Shown here piece after piece: positions 61,803 to 64,000 of a stretch of DNA of 64,000 nt (its first letter is position 1; every line of letters begins with the position of its first letter). Below the pieces are notes generated by a model, which was not told where the DNA came from, did not search any database, and saw nothing but the letters and a program-made list of their open reading frames with translations. The position numbers and the translations under genes are program-made. Location of the stretch: the NCBI GenBank assembly GCA_963780715.1, contig CAWADK010000007.1, positions 61,132-125,131 of the forward strand, in the 5' to 3' direction. Source of the DNA: JALORV01 sp963780715 (GTDB lineage: Bacteria > Pseudomonadota > Gammaproteobacteria > Burkholderiales > Burkholderiaceae_F).

Positions 61803-64000
61803 GTGATACGTCCAATCCACATTGCCTTCGCCGCCTCCGTCGCCGCTGTGATGGCGACGGCATGGCCCGCGTCCAGCGCGTATTCCACGGGGCTGATGAC
61901 CCAGAAGCAGGCCGCGCTGCAGGGGCTGGTCGCCACGCGCAAGGTTCCTGAGCAGAAGGTCGACAAGCTGATCGTGCGCCTGCGCACGGGCAAGTCCCAG
62001 GTCCAGGCCAGCGCGATGTCGGCTGATCGCGCGCAGGCACTGGCCACGTCCGCGGGCACAGGAATGAAGGCGCTGCGCACGCTGGCGGGCGGCTCGCACC
62101 TGATGCAGCTCGACGGCCCGATGACGGTGTCGGAAGCGCGTGCCGTGGCGGCGCGCCTCGCGCAGGACCCTTCGGTCGAATACGCCGAGCCGAACATCCG
62201 TTTCCGGGCGCTCGCGACGCCGAACGAGCCGCGGTTCACCCAATGGCAATGGAACCTGTTCGCGCCGACCACCAGCTACACGGGCTCGACCGGTGCGACG
62301 ACGCCGGCGGTCACCGCCACGGCGACCGGCGGCGCCAACCTGCCGCTGGCCTGGGATTACACGACCGGGTCCGGTGACGTCATCGTCGCGGTGATCGACA
62401 CCGGCATTGCGAATCACCTGGACCTGAACGGCGTAGCCGGCGGGGCGACCTACACCCCCGCGGGGCGCTTCCTGCCGGGCTACGACTTCGTGTCGAGCGC
62501 CAATGGCGTGGGCCTGCCGGCGAACTTTGTCGCGAACGACGGCAACGGGCGCGATGCCGACCCGTCGGATCCGGGCGACTGGATCACCGTGCAGGAGAAA
62601 ACGCTGTACCCGAACGACTGCGCGATCGGCGAGACGGCGCCTTACACGGCGTCCGACAGCAGTTGGCACGGTACGCACATGTCGGGTGTCGTCGCCGCGA
62701 CGGCCAACAATGCCGTCGGCATTGCGGGCATTGGCTGGAACGTGCGCGTACTGCCGGTCCGGGCGCTGGGCAAGTGTGGCGGCGACCTCGGCGATATCGC
62801 TGAAGCCGTGCGCTGGGCCGCGGGGTTGGCCGTAAGCGGCGTACCGGCCAACTCGTACCCTGCGAAGGTCATCAGCCTGAGCCTGGGCGGCGGGGACACC
62901 TGCAGCACGGAGATGCAGAACGCCGTCAACGCCGCCATGGCAGAGGGTGCGATCGTGATCGCGGCGACGGGTAACGACGGCAATCTCGGACTCATCGCGC
63001 CGGCCAATTGCAGCGGCGTGCTCGCGGTCACTGCCCACACGATCAATGGTGAGAACGCCGACTACGCGAACATCGCGAGCACGACGACACCAAAGGCCGA
63101 GATGCTGAGTGCGCCGGGTGGCGGCCCACCGTCGTCGCTCGGTTCGGGCGGCCCAACCGACAACGCCAACTGGGACGGCTATTACATCTTCTCGAGTGTG
63201 CTGTTCGGCCTGACCACGCCGACGAGCACCAATGCGACAGGCACGCTGGCTCTGCCTATTCTGGCTTCGTCGGCACCAGCCCCGCGACACCGCAGGTGGC
63301 GGGCGTGGCGGCGCTGCTGAAGTCGCTTGTGCCCGAAGCGACGCCCGCGCAGATCAGCTCTTACCTTCGGACCAACGTGCGCGCCTATCCGGCGGGGAGT
63401 GTCTGCGCGATAGGTGGCACGTTCGCCGGCCAGTGCGGCACCGGGTTGCTCGACGCCGAAAAGGCGCTGACGGCCGCGGGTCCTCTGGCGTCACCGGCGT
63501 CCGTCGCAGGCGCCGATCAGGTCGTCGCCCCGGGAGTCACCGTCACGCTGAACGGAACCGCGAGCAAGGCATACGCCAGCAAGACGATCACATCGTACGA
63601 GTGGACCCAGACCGGCGGCACGCCGACGGTGACGCTCGCCACGCCCACGGCGGCGACGACGACCTTCACGGCGCCGGCGACGGGTGCGCTGACCTTCCGC
63701 CTTCGCGTCACTGACAGCAGTACGAAGGTCGGTGACGACAGCGTCGTCGTGCGCGTCAACAACGCACCGACGGTCGTGGACACGGCTGACCAGACCGTGC
63801 CGGTCGGCACCGTCGTCTCGTTCACGGTCACCGGCAGCGATGTCGATGGCGACGCGCTCACGTACGTCGCCGGCAGCAGTTCGACGGTTCCGCTAACCGC
63901 GTTGGCGCCGACGGGCCAGTTCACCTGGAATACGGCGGGCGCCGCCCCGGGCACTTACACGCTGACGTACTTCGCAACCGACAGCTACTCGGCGCAGAGC
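61803..64000 (+). CDS. Secreted S8 subtilisin-like protease with PKD-like domains, frame break, truncated by the window end
   Basis: The protein starts (GTG) with a signal peptide (about residues 1-24), then an I9-like propeptide region (about 40-140, ending before NEPRFTQWQWNL), and a subtilase domain with the catalytic Asp in VIVAVIDTGIA, His in SWHGTHMSGVV and Ser in FVGTSPATPQVAGVAAL. C-terminal to it are PKD/Ig-like repeats (VVAPGVTVTLNGTASKAYASKTITSYEWTQTGG), continuing beyond the window. The frame changes by one base near 63240-63250, between NATGT and the Ser motif; a one-base loss would restore it. The likely substrate is extracellular protein. Not linked to the neighbouring gap by any operon. 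Confidence 0.82.

Overview
This window is a GC-rich, densely packed stretch of bacterial chromosome. Nearly every gene is a housekeeping gene, and the gene order (argJ / DUF815 ATPase / Nudix-ThiE / yacG / zapD / coaE / pilDCB; ispB / rplU / rpmA / obgE / proB; ffh / pilS / pilR / ampD; prmA / accC / accB / aroQ; tkt / gap) is the arrangement I know from betaproteobacteria, most likely Burkholderiales. Lysine-rich histone H1-like proteins and repeated TACAAT -10 boxes fit that placement. I see no phage, IS transposase, CRISPR array or rRNA. One tRNA (Pro, CGG anticodon) is present. Placement below order level is not supported by what I can see.

Layout. 0-2.8 kb: end of argJ, an AAA-type ATPase and a Nudix-ThiE fusion in overlapping order. 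2.8-8.3 kb (minus strand): type IV pilus assembly genes pilB-pilC-pilD leading into coaE, zapD and yacG; pilC carries three single-base frame breaks. 8.4-11 kb (minus): a CNNM/CorC membrane protein, tRNA-Pro and ispB. 11-14.2 kb: rplU-rpmA, a strong terminator, obgE-proB. 14.2-18.6 kb: rppH, proS, a Tat-type transglycosylase, ffh. 18.7-23.6 kb: a cytochrome c assembly-like protein, a PP0621-type protein, the PilS/PilR two-component pair and ampD. 23.6-28 kb: nrdAB behind a promoter with two NrdR boxes. 28-29.4 kb: a low-GC spacer that may encode a small RNA, then two histone H1-like genes. 29.5-36.7 kb: yggT, then a minus-strand block (sugar kinase, DUF3426, prmA, accC, accB, aroQ, TlpA-like, nucleotidyltransferase-like). 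36.9-46.8 kb (plus): mpl, yqiA, an SDR, ybaK, marC, an RNB exoribonuclease, a TonB-like protein, aroE, mtgA, mgtE. 46.85-47.2 kb: a palindromic repeat element. 47.2-51.5 kb: a KTSC protein, ubiD, a transglycosylase behind a long structured leader, an aminotransferase. 52-55.1 kb: maeB, then a secreted guanyl-type RNase followed by a barstar inhibitor. 55.1-57.8 kb (minus): yidB-like, rsmE and a SpeD-SpeE fusion. 58.2-64 kb: tkt-gap, a short region in which the 3' end of gap is duplicated, and a truncated S8 protease with PKD-like repeats.

Functional themes: fatty-acid initiation (accBC), cell-wall synthesis and recycling (mpl, mtgA, ampD, two transglycosylases), shikimate pathway (aroQ, aroE), dNTP synthesis (nrdAB), type IV pili (pilBCD and their regulator pilSR), translation (rplU, rpmA, obgE, proS, prmA, rsmE) and polyamine synthesis. 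Six single-base frame breaks occur in otherwise well-conserved genes (pilC x3, nrdA, maeB, S8 protease). Because nrdA is essential and the flanking coding is intact, I favour sequence error for most of them, but the clustering in pilC should be checked in reads.

Most notable for follow-up: the 51-bp exact duplication of the gap 3' end, the 350-bp palindromic element, the structured leader at 49.2-49.4 kb, the NrdR-box promoter with an extra palindrome in its spacer, the possible small RNA upstream of the histone genes, and the fused SpeD-SpeE enzyme.
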